Positions 14,862 to 24,056 of a stretch of 64,000 nt of DNA are shown one piece after another (the stretch's first letter is position 1; each line of letters starts with the position of its first letter). Origin of the DNA: an uncultured Bacteroidota bacterium (GTDB lineage Bacteria; Bacteroidota; Bacteroidia; Bacteroidales; P3); contig CADCEC010000008.1 of assembly GCA_902800395.1 (NCBI GenBank), forward strand, positions 1-64,000, given 5' to 3'. A model generated the notes under the pieces. That model made no database searches. It was not told where the DNA came from and saw only the letters and a list, made by a program, of their open reading frames with translations. A program made the position numbers and the translations under genes.

Positions 14862-15407
14862 ATGAAAGGCAATATTATTGACTACATGGAGATGGCGCAG
14901 AGCGCGCGGTACGGGCTTGAGAAAGAGACCGATAGGCTGATGGATAAGTTGACTCGGATGGAGAATTACAAGAAGCTGCTGGGCGTGATGGACGAGGTGC
15001 TGGAGGAGAACCGCAAGCAGCAGGAAGAAAACCGCAAGCAGCAGGAGGAGATAGAGTCGCTGCGGCAGCAGTTTGGGGAGGAGAAGCGGCAGAGGGCGGA
15101 ACTGGAGATGAAACTGGCGGAACTGAACAAACTGACGGCGGGTGTGGCTAAAAAGTCGTCGGAGGACGGGGTGGTGAAGGCGTTGAACACCTACGTGAAT
15201 CGTTCGAAACGTAAGACGGCGGACAAGCGGGCGTATATCAAGAATATGATTTTGGAGTTTGTCAGCGTGAACGGACTTTCGCTGCCGGAGGAGCTGTCGG
15301 TCACCATTGACTGCCTCGACGACGAGCAATCGGAGCCGAAGACGGTGACGGTGAACGGGAACTATGTCGATATACACGAGAATAAGGAGGTGAAGGTGGA
15401 GGGATGA
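14862..15407 (+). CDS. coiled-coil accessory protein, unknown
   Basis: This encodes 181 residues from the ATG at 14862 (an earlier in-frame ATG at 14820 gives 14 unlikely extra residues). Residues about 40-90 form a coiled coil with the direct repeat ENRKQQE-ENRKQQE, encoded by a near-exact 21-bp duplication. The C terminus ends in VNGNYVDIHENKEVKVEG; a very similar motif (VQGNYVDVHDNEVVNL) opens the next gene's protein. No family is recognised. The gene is probably the first of a loose accessory set running to 19334 on the plus strand. Confidence 0.65.
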   Translation: MKGNIIDYMEMAQSARYGLEKETDRLMDKLTRMENYKKLLGVMDEVLEENRKQQEENRKQQEEIESLRQQFGEEKRQRAELEMKLAELNKLTAGVAKKSSEDGVVKALNTYVNRSKRKTADKRAYIKNMILEFVSVNGLSLPEELSVTIDCLDDEQSEPKTVTVNGNYVDIHENKEVKVEG

Positions 15408-15410
15408 TTC

Positions 15411-15438
15411 CCAGCGGGGAAACCGCTGGGCACAGTGG
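15411..15438 (+). repeat. CCAGCGGGGAAACCGCTGG hairpin unit
   Basis: CCAGCGG-GGAAA-CCGCTGG followed by GCACAGTGGGG. Related units occur at about 14599-14625 and, in frame, twice inside the VirE-like gene (17174-17235). Confidence 0.65.
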
Positions 15439-15440
15439 GG

Positions 15441-15488
15441 ATAGATAATAGATAATAGTTAATAGATTATAGTTAATAGATTATAGTT
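15441..15488 (+). repeat. 7-bp TTAATAG/ATAATAG array before a start codon
   Basis: Tandem 7-bp units of the type AGATAAT/AGTTAAT fill the gap up to the ATG at 15489. Equivalent arrays end directly at the ATGs at 16623, 18945 and 58267. Confidence 0.75.
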
Positions 15489-15929
15489 ATGGCGGGAAAT
15501 ACAGTATATGTGCAAGGGAATTATGTGGATGTGCATGATAACGAGGTGGTGAATCTGAATATCGACAAAGCAGAGGTGAGGATGTCGGACGGAAGATGTC
15601 TGACGGACGATGCGGAGAGCAGGGCGGAGGTGCTGACGGAGAACGCGGAGTTTATGGCGATTATGCAGAAAGCTGTGGAGCAGGGGTTCTGCCAGCAGGA
15701 CGGGTGGCAGTACCGTTGGAAGGTGAAGGTGGAGGCCGCCTATTTCGCATCGCTGGCGAACGAGAGGTTCAACCTTTCGAAGCGGAAAATCAATGGTAAA
15801 ACGGCTGTTTCCTGGATTCCGTTCGAGGCTTTGTTTGGATTGAATGACCTCAGAACGGCTTTCAACGACTATAAACAATGTAAAACCAAGCTTGTGAGAG
15901 AATGTGAGATAGACAATTTGTTCGCATAG
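15489..15929 (+). CDS. accessory protein with GNYVDVHDN motif, unknown
   Basis: This encodes 146 residues. The N terminus is beta-like and carries GNYVDVHDNEVV, shared with the C terminus of the preceding protein. The rest (WQYRWKVKVEAAYFASLANERF, cut here by function only) is a mixed helical domain with many aromatic residues. No catalytic motif is visible and no family is named. It is followed closely by an intrinsic terminator (15956-15987), so the 14862 and 15489 genes may form a two-gene unit. Confidence 0.65.
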   Translation: MAGNTVYVQGNYVDVHDNEVVNLNIDKAEVRMSDGRCLTDDAESRAEVLTENAEFMAIMQKAVEQGFCQQDGWQYRWKVKVEAAYFASLANERFNLSKRKINGKTAVSWIPFEALFGLNDLRTAFNDYKQCKTKLVRECEIDNLFA

Positions 15930-15955
15930 CATCGGACTGACACTTTGTTGTTTAA

Positions 15956-15987
15956 CCTCCTACGATAGTCCATCGTGGGAGGTTTTT
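15956..15987 (+). terminator. intrinsic terminator
   Basis: CCTCCTACGAT (15956-15966) pairs with ATCGTGGGAGG (15972-15982), loop of 5, then TTTTT. It ends transcription after the gene at 15489. Confidence 0.8.
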
Positions 15988-16130
15988 CTGTTTCAAAGGG
16001 TGTACTTTTGCATCGGATTTCAACAAGAAACCGAGCGAACAAATTTTATTCACCCCGAGCGGAAGTGAGGAGGATGTTCTCGAGTAAATGGCCAAACAAT
16101 CCGACCTTCTTCTCACAACACTCAAAAAAA

Positions 16131-16505
16131 ATGAAACACAACAGCAAAAAAACACAGGTTCAGAGAACCACAACCCTCAACGGCATGATGACCTTCGGCC
16201 TCGTCGACAACAACCTGCACATCCTCGACTTCTGCAGCACCGACTTTGCGGAAATGGAACCCTTCATCGCCGACTGCAAGGTGCAGGCGATGCGCGATGG
16301 TAACGTCTACATCACCGAGAAGCCCAAGCGTGTGCGCAACACGCCGATTTTCCGCGAGGACAACTGTACGTTCTCGCTGGGACATGACGGCCGCTACTAC
16401 TTCGTCTTCACGATGCCCAAGGAACAGGTGAAAACCCTCCCCGACAAGCTGGTACACCAAGCGCTATCGATAGTGCAGAAGGTAGCAAGAGTAGTTAATA
16501 GATAA
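16131..16505 (+). CDS. accessory protein upstream of VirE-like gene, unknown
   Basis: This encodes 124 residues from the ATG at 16131, which follows an A-rich stretch typical of Bacteroidota starts; the frame is open further upstream but crosses a promoter-like TACTTTTG (16003-16010). The protein is beta-rich in its first 60 residues (TLNGMMTFGLVDNNLHILDF) and basic in the middle. A small protein often precedes VirE/BT4734-like genes in Bacteroidales; I infer the same functional cassette but cannot assign a role. The gap to the next gene is filled by a long 7-bp repeat array. Confidence 0.65.
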   Translation: MKHNSKKTQVQRTTTLNGMMTFGLVDNNLHILDFCSTDFAEMEPFIADCKVQAMRDGNVYITEKPKRVRNTPIFREDNCTFSLGHDGRYYFVFTMPKEQVKTLPDKLVHQALSIVQKVARVVNR

Positions 16506-16622
16506 TAGATAACAGATAATAGTTAATAGATAATAGTTAATAGATAATAGTTAATAGATAATAGTTAATAGATAATAGTTAATAGATAATAGATAATAGT
16601 TAATAGTTAATAGTTAAAAGTT
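16494..16622 (+). repeat. long 7-bp repeat array (TTAATAG/ATAATAG)
   Basis: About 125 bp of tandem AGATAAT/AGTTAAT heptamers run from the end of one gene to the ATG of the next (16623). It is the longest array of this family in the window. Confidence 0.85.
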
Positions 16623-18932
16623 ATGAGTGTACATGTGATATATTATAAGGATGGGGCGAAGATGATGCGCCCGGTGGAGACGCGCGAGAGCTACCTGAAG
16701 CTGCGCGGAAGCAAGAAACAGAAGTCTACGCTGGCGTCTGTGCGCGGCGGTGACGAGGAGCAGAAGATGAAGCTGCTGCAGATGAACTATAGCTGCCTGC
16801 CCAACGACGACGGGACGCTGAAAGGGAGCACGAGGATGAGCACGAGCGTGGGGATGGACGTCGACCACATCGCGGCCGAGGAGATGGAGGCGGTGAAGGA
16901 TCGTATCCTCCAGAAGAAGGAGGAGCTGGGGCTGCTGATGCTGGAGAAGAGCGCCCGGGGAATGGGTTACCACCTGGTGTTCCGCCGCAGGGCGGGACTG
17001 AGTCAGGAGGAGAACCTGCAGTGGGCCAGCGAGCTGCTGGGCGTGGAGTTCGACAGCGGCGCCAAGGACATCACGCGGGTGTTCTTTACGACTACGGACA
17101 GCGAGGAGGAACTGCTGTATCTTGACGACGGAATTTTTGAAAACGGCGAATTGAACGAATTAACTCGAATGGAGCCAGCGGGAAAACCGCTGGACACACT
17201 AGGAGAGGCAGCGGCGGAACCGCTGGACACAGTGGAGAAGGGCGAAGACGTTGCAGCGTTGCAGTGTTGCAGTTCGAATGATGGAAGAGGGAAGAAGGAA
17301 GATGCCGAAGTTCAGACATTCCCCACGGAATATAAGGGGTTTGCGTACAAAGACATCCTGCGGAAGTACTGGGAGATGTTCAACGACGGGAAGGAGCCGG
17401 AGGAGGGCGACCGCGATACGCTGACCTACCAGTTGGCGTGCGACCTGCGGCACATCTGCGGAAGGAACGCCGAATGGCTCGACCAGGTGATTCCGTGCTA
17501 CGACGGATTCCCGCTGGAGGAGAAACGCCAGAAGATACAGAACGCCCTGCAGGCCAAGAGCGAGGGGATGCCCTACCGGCTGAAGCAGGTGTTGCTGGCG
17601 CTGAAGTCGACGGCGGGAGTGAAGGCCTGCGGCGGTACGCTGACCACGCCGCCCGAGATGCCCAAGAAGCTGCCGCCGCTGGTGAAGCTGCTGACCAAGA
17701 ACGTGCCGTGGTTCTACAAGCCCGCGGTGGCTGCAGCGGTGTTTCCCGCGCTGGCGGCACACCTGCACGGGGTGAAGTTCCGCTATTGGGACAACGTCGA
17801 CCACGAGGCCACCTTCATGCATGTGCTTATCGGAAGGCAGAGTATCGGCAAGGGTACGATTAAAAAGCCCATCGAGTACATCATGGAGGACATCCGCCAG
17901 AGGGACATCCCCAACCGCCAGCGCGAGGCGGAGTGGAAGCAGAAGAACCCCGGCGCGCGACAGAAGAAAGACCCGAGGCCGACGGACATCTGCATCCAGA
18001 TGCTGATAGACAACCTGACGGACGCCGTCTTCAACCAGCGCATCGTGGATGCCCACAACAACGGGGAGCGCTTCCTCTTCACCATCGTGGACGAAATAGA
18101 TGCCTTGAAGAAGGTGACCTCGAAAGGGACGACGGACGAGGTGGGGCTGCTGATAAGGAAAGCCTTCGACAATGCCTTTGCCGGACAGGAGAGAGTTGGG
18201 GCGGATAGTGTTTCGGGCATTGCGCCGCTGCGTTGGAACTTCAACGCCTCGACCACACCTCCCAACGCCCGCAAATTCTTCAGCAGGATGGTGAACGACG
18301 GTACGGTGAGCCGACTGGATGTGGCTACCATCATCCGCAACGACGACAACGACGAGGCGCCGATACTGGGCATCTACGACCACACCTTCGCACAGGAGCT
18401 GAAGCCCTATATCGAGCGGCTGGAGTCCGCCAACGGATTGATAGAATGTTCGCAGGCGCAGCGGCTGTCGTTGGAGATGAAGCTGGAGAACAAGGAGGCG
18501 GCAGGGCTCTACGACTCGGAGGCGTACCGCGTGCTGAGCTACCGAGCGAATGTGATAGCCTGGCTGAAAGGGATGGTGCTGTATGTGGCGCAGGGCTACA
18601 AGTGGACGAAGGAGATAGCCGAGTTTGTGCGCTGGAGCCAGCAATACAACCTGTGGTGCAAGATGCTCTATTTCGGCCAGCAGCTGGAGCAGGAGCTGAG
18701 GGAGGAGGTGGAGATACAGCGGCAGTCGGGACCTCGCAATTTGCTGGAGCTTTTGCCCGACGAGTTCACCCGCGAGCAGTACCGCCAGATGCGGCAGAGT
18801 CAGGGGAAGGGCGGCGACGGCGACAGTACGCTACGAAAATGGGCGACGAGAGGGCATATCGCTTACGACGAAGTGACGGGACGCTTCTGTAAGACAGAGT
18901 CTTACCTGAAGAAGTTTAGAGTTAATAGATAA
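16623..18932 (+). CDS. VirE/BT4734-like protein with DUF3987-like ATPase
   Basis: This encodes 769 residues. Residues about 1-165 match the BT4734/VirE N-terminal layout (TRMSTSVGMDVDHI, then ARGMGYHLVFRRR, then TRVFF), a primase-like region. The C-terminal half has a DUF3987-like ATPase: Walker A GRQSIGKGT (about 403-411) and Walker B FLFTIVDEIDALK (about 483-495). Between them lies a linker (about 172-230) made from the same repeats seen in intergenic DNA, for example the duplicated KPLDTL/EPLDTV. Such proteins are probable primase-helicases of cryptic mobile cassettes; the true role is unproved. It follows the 7-bp array with no Shine-Dalgarno and is 12 bases upstream of the next gene. Confidence 0.8.
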   Translation: MSVHVIYYKDGAKMMRPVETRESYLKLRGSKKQKSTLASVRGGDEEQKMKLLQMNYSCLPNDDGTLKGSTRMSTSVGMDVDHIAAEEMEAVKDRILQKKEELGLLMLEKSARGMGYHLVFRRRAGLSQEENLQWASELLGVEFDSGAKDITRVFFTTTDSEEELLYLDDGIFENGELNELTRMEPAGKPLDTLGEAAAEPLDTVEKGEDVAALQCCSSNDGRGKKEDAEVQTFPTEYKGFAYKDILRKYWEMFNDGKEPEEGDRDTLTYQLACDLRHICGRNAEWLDQVIPCYDGFPLEEKRQKIQNALQAKSEGMPYRLKQVLLALKSTAGVKACGGTLTTPPEMPKKLPPLVKLLTKNVPWFYKPAVAAAVFPALAAHLHGVKFRYWDNVDHEATFMHVLIGRQSIGKGTIKKPIEYIMEDIRQRDIPNRQREAEWKQKNPGARQKKDPRPTDICIQMLIDNLTDAVFNQRIVDAHNNGERFLFTIVDEIDALKKVTSKGTTDEVGLLIRKAFDNAFAGQERVGADSVSGIAPLRWNFNASTTPPNARKFFSRMVNDGTVSRLDVATIIRNDDNDEAPILGIYDHTFAQELKPYIERLESANGLIECSQAQRLSLEMKLENKEAAGLYDSEAYRVLSYRANVIAWLKGMVLYVAQGYKWTKEIAEFVRWSQQYNLWCKMLYFGQQLEQELREEVEIQRQSGPRNLLELLPDEFTREQYRQMRQSQGKGGDGDSTLRKWATRGHIAYDEVTGRFCKTESYLKKFRVNR
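17146..17275 (+). repeat. intergenic-type repeats inside the VirE-like gene
   Basis: Three repeat types lie in frame: GAATTGAACGAATTAACTCG (17150-17169), two AGCGG-GAAA-CCGCT-like hairpin units (17174-17235), and GTTGCAGC/GTTGCAGT octamers (17249-17272). They encode the variable linker between the two domains. Confidence 0.65.
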
Positions 18933-18944
18933 TAGATTATAGTT

Positions 18945-19334
18945 ATGATTATAATCGAGAACAATTATGACTGTTTCGTGGCGCTCTGGCGGCAGCTGGA
19001 GCGCACGAGGCAGCTCCTCGGAATGCAATACCGGAGGTTCTGTATACGGAGGGTGCTGGTGTCGTGGTTCGGCAGCGAGGCGACGGACGACATGATTTGG
19101 GAAGTGTGCTTCCGCACGATGGTCGACGACCGGCAATATTACGGCTTGGACGAGTTGCCCGCGCCCGCCTTGCATCCGCGCGTTTGCCGTGAGTTTCTTA
19201 GGGCGCTGGTGGCCGTGAGGCTCGGCATCGGCATGAGGAAGGTGGATTTGGAAGCCCTCGACCGCGCCTACAGCGAAGTATTTCCTTATAGTACCCCGAT
19301 TAACGTCAACAAGAAAAAGCGCGAGCCGCCGTAA
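18945..19334 (+). CDS. small accessory protein, unknown
   Basis: This encodes 129 residues. It is mostly helical, with many Arg and aromatic residues (LWRQLERTRQLLGMQYRRF) and a basic tail (NVNKKKREPP). No family is recognised. It follows the VirE-like gene by 12 bp, with a short TTAATAG array reaching its ATG, and is the last gene of the accessory group. The GC content is high, like the core genes, so recent transfer is not obvious. Confidence 0.6.
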   Translation: MIIIENNYDCFVALWRQLERTRQLLGMQYRRFCIRRVLVSWFGSEATDDMIWEVCFRTMVDDRQYYGLDELPAPALHPRVCREFLRALVAVRLGIGMRKVDLEALDRAYSEVFPYSTPINVNKKKREPP

Positions 19335-19434
19335 GGTGGGGACACGTGAACCGTGGGTGATGCCCACGGCTAAGGACTAGCGCCCTTACAGGGCTGGAAG
19401 AGGGGTGTGGATTGTACAAATTGACAAAAAATAT

Positions 19435-19465
19435 TTTGCCATATGGTAGAAAAAACATATCTTTG
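19435..19465 (+). promoter_or_regulatory. promoter of sstT
   Basis: TTTG (19435-19438), 19 bp, then TATCTTTG (19458-19465). The ATG lies at 19494, leaving a leader of about 20 bases. Confidence 0.7.
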
Positions 19466-19493
19466 CATTTTGAATTCTAAAAAAAAAGATGCC

Positions 19494-20705
19494 ATGAATA
19501 TTGCCGTCAAGGTTTTGAAGAGATATACAAGTACCAGCCTGATGCTGAGGATTTTCATCGGATTGGTGATAGGTGCCGCCCTGGGGCTGCTGCTGCCGCA
19601 GTGGACCGGAATTGCCATTCTTGGGAAGATGTTTGTCAGCGCCCTGAAAGGCATTGCGCCAGTGCTGGTGGCGGTGCTGGTGATGTCGTCGGTGGCGAAA
19701 GCGGGCACGGGCTACGGGCGCCGTTTCACGCTGCTCATCTCCATCTACCTGCTTTCCACATTCATCGCCGCCGTCTGTGCCGTGGTGGGCAGCTTCCTGT
19801 TCCCCGTGACCCTCGAGTTGGGCGAGGCGGCGCAGGTGGAGTCCAGCGCGGGTTCGCTGGCCGACGTGTTCGCCAACCTCCTCACTTCCATGGTGGCCAA
19901 CCCTGTGGCCGCCATTGCCAATGCCAACTATATCGCCATCCTTTTCTGGAGCATTGTCATTGGCATCTCGCTAAAGACAATGGCCTCGAAGGCCACCGTC
20001 AATGTAGTGCACGACCTTTCTGCGGTGGTCACCAAGGTGGTGCGGTGGGTCATCCAGTTCGCCCCCTTCGGCATCCTCGGCTTAGTTTTTTCGACCGTCA
20101 GCGAGAGCGGCCTAACCGTCTTCACCACCTACGGCCACCTGCTCCTGCTGCTGATGGGCTGCATGCTAGCCAATGCTCTCATCTTCAACCCCCTCATCGC
20201 CTTTATCCTCACCAAGAAGAACCCCTATCCGCTCCTCTTCACCTGTCTGAAGGAGAGTGGCCTGCAGGCTTTCTTCACCCGCTCTTCGGCGGCCAATATC
20301 CCCATCAATATGGCGCTCTGCAAGAAGCTGGGGCTTGACGAAGATTTCTACTCCGTGAGCATCCCGCTGGGTGCCACCATCAATATGGACGGTGCGGCGG
20401 TGACCATCACGGTCTTCGCGCTGGCGGTGGCCAATACCGTGGGTGTGGAGGTGAGTTTTGTGTCGGCCTTGTTCTTGGGTGTTATCGCCACCCTCGGCGC
20501 CTGCGGTGCCTCGGGAGTGGCCGGCGGCAGCCTGCTGCTTATCCCGATGGCCTGTTCCTTCTTCGGCATCCCGAACGACGTAGCCATGCAGGCCGTCGCC
20601 ATCGGCTTCATCGTGGGCGTGGTGCAGGACAGCGTGGAGACGGCATTAAACAGCAGCGGTGACGCGTTCTTCACGGCCACCGCTGAGTATCACAGTAAGA
20701 AGTAA
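19494..20705 (+). CDS. sstT: Na+:serine/threonine symporter
   Basis: This encodes 403 residues of the dicarboxylate/amino acid:cation symporter family, and is closest in character to SstT. It has about eight hydrophobic segments and two re-entrant loops; the conserved TRSSAANIPINMALC and SIPLGATINMDGAA motifs (about 275 and 300), which bind Na+ and substrate, are intact, and SGVAGGSLLLIPMAC follows. It imports serine or threonine across the inner membrane. The ATG at 19494 is 30 bp after the promoter; an upstream in-frame ATG at 19443 would precede the -7 box and is excluded. It is transcribed alone and ends at a terminator. Confidence 0.9.
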   Translation: MNIAVKVLKRYTSTSLMLRIFIGLVIGAALGLLLPQWTGIAILGKMFVSALKGIAPVLVAVLVMSSVAKAGTGYGRRFTLLISIYLLSTFIAAVCAVVGSFLFPVTLELGEAAQVESSAGSLADVFANLLTSMVANPVAAIANANYIAILFWSIVIGISLKTMASKATVNVVHDLSAVVTKVVRWVIQFAPFGILGLVFSTVSESGLTVFTTYGHLLLLLMGCMLANALIFNPLIAFILTKKNPYPLLFTCLKESGLQAFFTRSSAANIPINMALCKKLGLDEDFYSVSIPLGATINMDGAAVTITVFALAVANTVGVEVSFVSALFLGVIATLGACGASGVAGGSLLLIPMACSFFGIPNDVAMQAVAIGFIVGVVQDSVETALNSSGDAFFTATAEYHSKK

Positions 20706-20740
20706 GAGGGAAGAAGTAAGAAGGAAGAGGGAAAAGATTG

Positions 20741-20778
20741 AAGGCTGACACACTATTGCGTCAGCCTTCTTAGTTTTT
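20741..20778. terminator. bidirectional terminator between sstT and hutU
   Basis: GAAGGCTGAC and GTCAGCCTTC form a 10-bp stem with a loop of about 10 bases, flanked by T-rich sequence on one side and A-rich on the other. It lies between two convergent genes. Confidence 0.8.
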
Positions 20779-20796
20779 AGTTCTAAGCTCTTAGTT

Positions 20797-22797
<2,001 letters not shown>

Positions 22798-22842
22798 ATT
22801 GTTATTATTGTTTGATTGCTTGAATGCTTGATTGCTTGAATC

Positions 22843-23241
22843 TTATAATTTTTTCCCTTTAAAATGGCGCGTGGTCGATTGACCTTGCGAGACATCGTAG
22901 TAGCGGAAGAACAAGCTGTCGCCTTGAATTTCTCCGCTCCACTCGCTATGAGGATTGTCTGAGGTCGAGGTAAACGTACCTTCCGAGGTGCAGGTCACCG
23001 GGAACAACTGGCCAATATAGTCAATCACCAATCCATTGTCACCCTGCTTGGTGACAGACAGCGTCTCGTTGGTGTATACCGTATCAAAGTGTTGGTCCGA
23101 CCCTATGTAATGATGATATTCGCAATATCCCTCATAGGTTCCCAACCACGCATCGCGGTAATCGTTGTCTTTGTCTCCGCAAGCGGCAAAAACCGCCAGG
23201 CAACCGGCAAGCACCGGAATCAAAAATCTACCTGTTTTCAT
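22843..23241 (-). CDS. small lipoprotein, unknown
   Basis: This encodes 132 residues. The signal peptide ends in the lipobox VFAA-C (Cys21) followed by GDKDND, so the mature protein is lipid-anchored. The remainder is beta-rich (LGTYEGYCEYHHYIG, then LFFRYYDVSQG), like a small lipocalin or beta-barrel fold. No family is named. It has its own promoter (23298-23268) and stands between recO and hutU, so it may drive hutU as well. Confidence 0.75.
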   Translation of the reverse strand: MKTGRFLIPVLAGCLAVFAACGDKDNDYRDAWLGTYEGYCEYHHYIGSDQHFDTVYTNETLSVTKQGDNGLVIDYIGQLFPVTCTSEGTFTSTSDNPHSEWSGEIQGDSLFFRYYDVSQGQSTTRHFKGKKL

Positions 23242-23267
23242 GTCTTTTTTATTATTTTAATCGGGTG

Positions 23268-23298
23268 CAAAAATACGATTTTTTTTTAGACTGACAAA
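23268..23298 (-). promoter_or_regulatory. promoter of lipoprotein (and perhaps hutU)
   Basis: On the minus strand TTTG (23298-23295), 19 bp, TATTTTTG (23275-23268). Confidence 0.65.
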
Positions 23299-23305
23299 AA
23301 TTAAA

Positions 23306-24022
23306 TTATTTTAGTATTGTATGCAAGATTTCGTGGCTATGGAAGTGGGAGAAGCCGCTAAGGTGGAGGTGGTAGTAGGTGATGAGGGCGTTGATGAGCG
23401 CGGTGCGGTCGTCAAGTGGAAAGTGAAAAGTGGAAAGTGGAAAGCCAAGGTAGTTGTGGAGGGTTTCAGAGAGGTGGGTAGGAAGGGTGGTTTCGGTAGG
23501 AGTAGCGACGAAACGACCTTCCTGAAGGTCGAAAAAGGACTCTCGCGTGGAGTAGTTATCAAGGGGCTCGATGCCGAGATGGCGGGCGACAGTGAGGAGG
23601 AAGGAAATCGGAAAAGTGGAAAGTGGAAAGTGGAAAGTGGAAAGTGACGAGTTGGATGATTCGACATAGTCGAAGAGGGCGGGCATAGGTTCCGCTTCGC
23701 GGAGGGCTTTATATAGGACCTCTGTCATGAAGAAACGGAGAGAATGTTCGATTGCTTGATTGCTTGATTGTGTGAATGTTTCGGTATATCGGGGGGAGAG
23801 TTCTTTGATGTAGTTAAGGTCGGTCTTTTCATTATTATACACCACCATATCGAGGGAAGAAAGTGGCTGCAAGAGGTTCTGTTTAATGCGGCCTCCCCTA
23901 CCCCGCACCCCTTTGATGATATAAGAGCGCACCCCGAGCTGCCGTGTAAAGACCTTCACCACTACCGAGGACTCGGAATAGGGTGTGGTGTGGAGCACGA
24001 GACCGGGGGTAGAGAAAAGCAT
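23306..24022 (-). CDS. recO: DNA repair protein RecO, with repeat-derived inserts
   Basis: This encodes 238 residues. The N-terminal OB-fold (GLVLHTTPYSESSVVVKVFT, then LGVRSYIIKGVRG) is typical of RecO, which anneals DNA strands and loads RecA with RecR. The helical C-terminal region is interrupted by two in-frame segments, LSTFHFPLSTF (about 127-137) and LSTFHFPL (about 196-203), which are translations of GGAAAGT heptamer arrays at 23611-23647 and 23414-23444. RecO C-terminal regions vary, so the protein may still work. The gene lies 34 bp downstream of porZ, with a TTAATAG-type array between. Confidence 0.9.
   Translation of the reverse strand: MLFSTPGLVLHTTPYSESSVVVKVFTRQLGVRSYIIKGVRGRGGRIKQNLLQPLSSLDMVVYNNEKTDLNYIKELSPRYTETFTQSSNQAIEHSLRFFMTEVLYKALREAEPMPALFDYVESSNSSLSTFHFPLSTFPISFLLTVARHLGIEPLDNYSTRESFFDLQEGRFVATPTETTLPTHLSETLHNYLGFPLSTFHFPLDDRTALINALITYYHLHLSGFSHFHSHEILHTILK
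23414..23444. repeat. GGAAAGT heptamer array inside recO, array 1
   Basis: Tandem GGAAAGT-type units lie in frame within recO and encode STFHFPL. Confidence 0.8.
23611..23647. repeat. GGAAAGT heptamer array inside recO, array 2
   Basis: Five GGAAAGT-type units lie in frame within recO and encode STFHFPLSTF. Confidence 0.85.
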
Positions 24023-24056
24023 TTATAGTTAATAGATAATAGTTAAAAGTTAAAAG

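Noticed and set aside
15441-16622. possible CRISPR array from the regular TTAATAG repeats
   Set aside because: Units are 7 bp with no spacers, and no cas genes are present.
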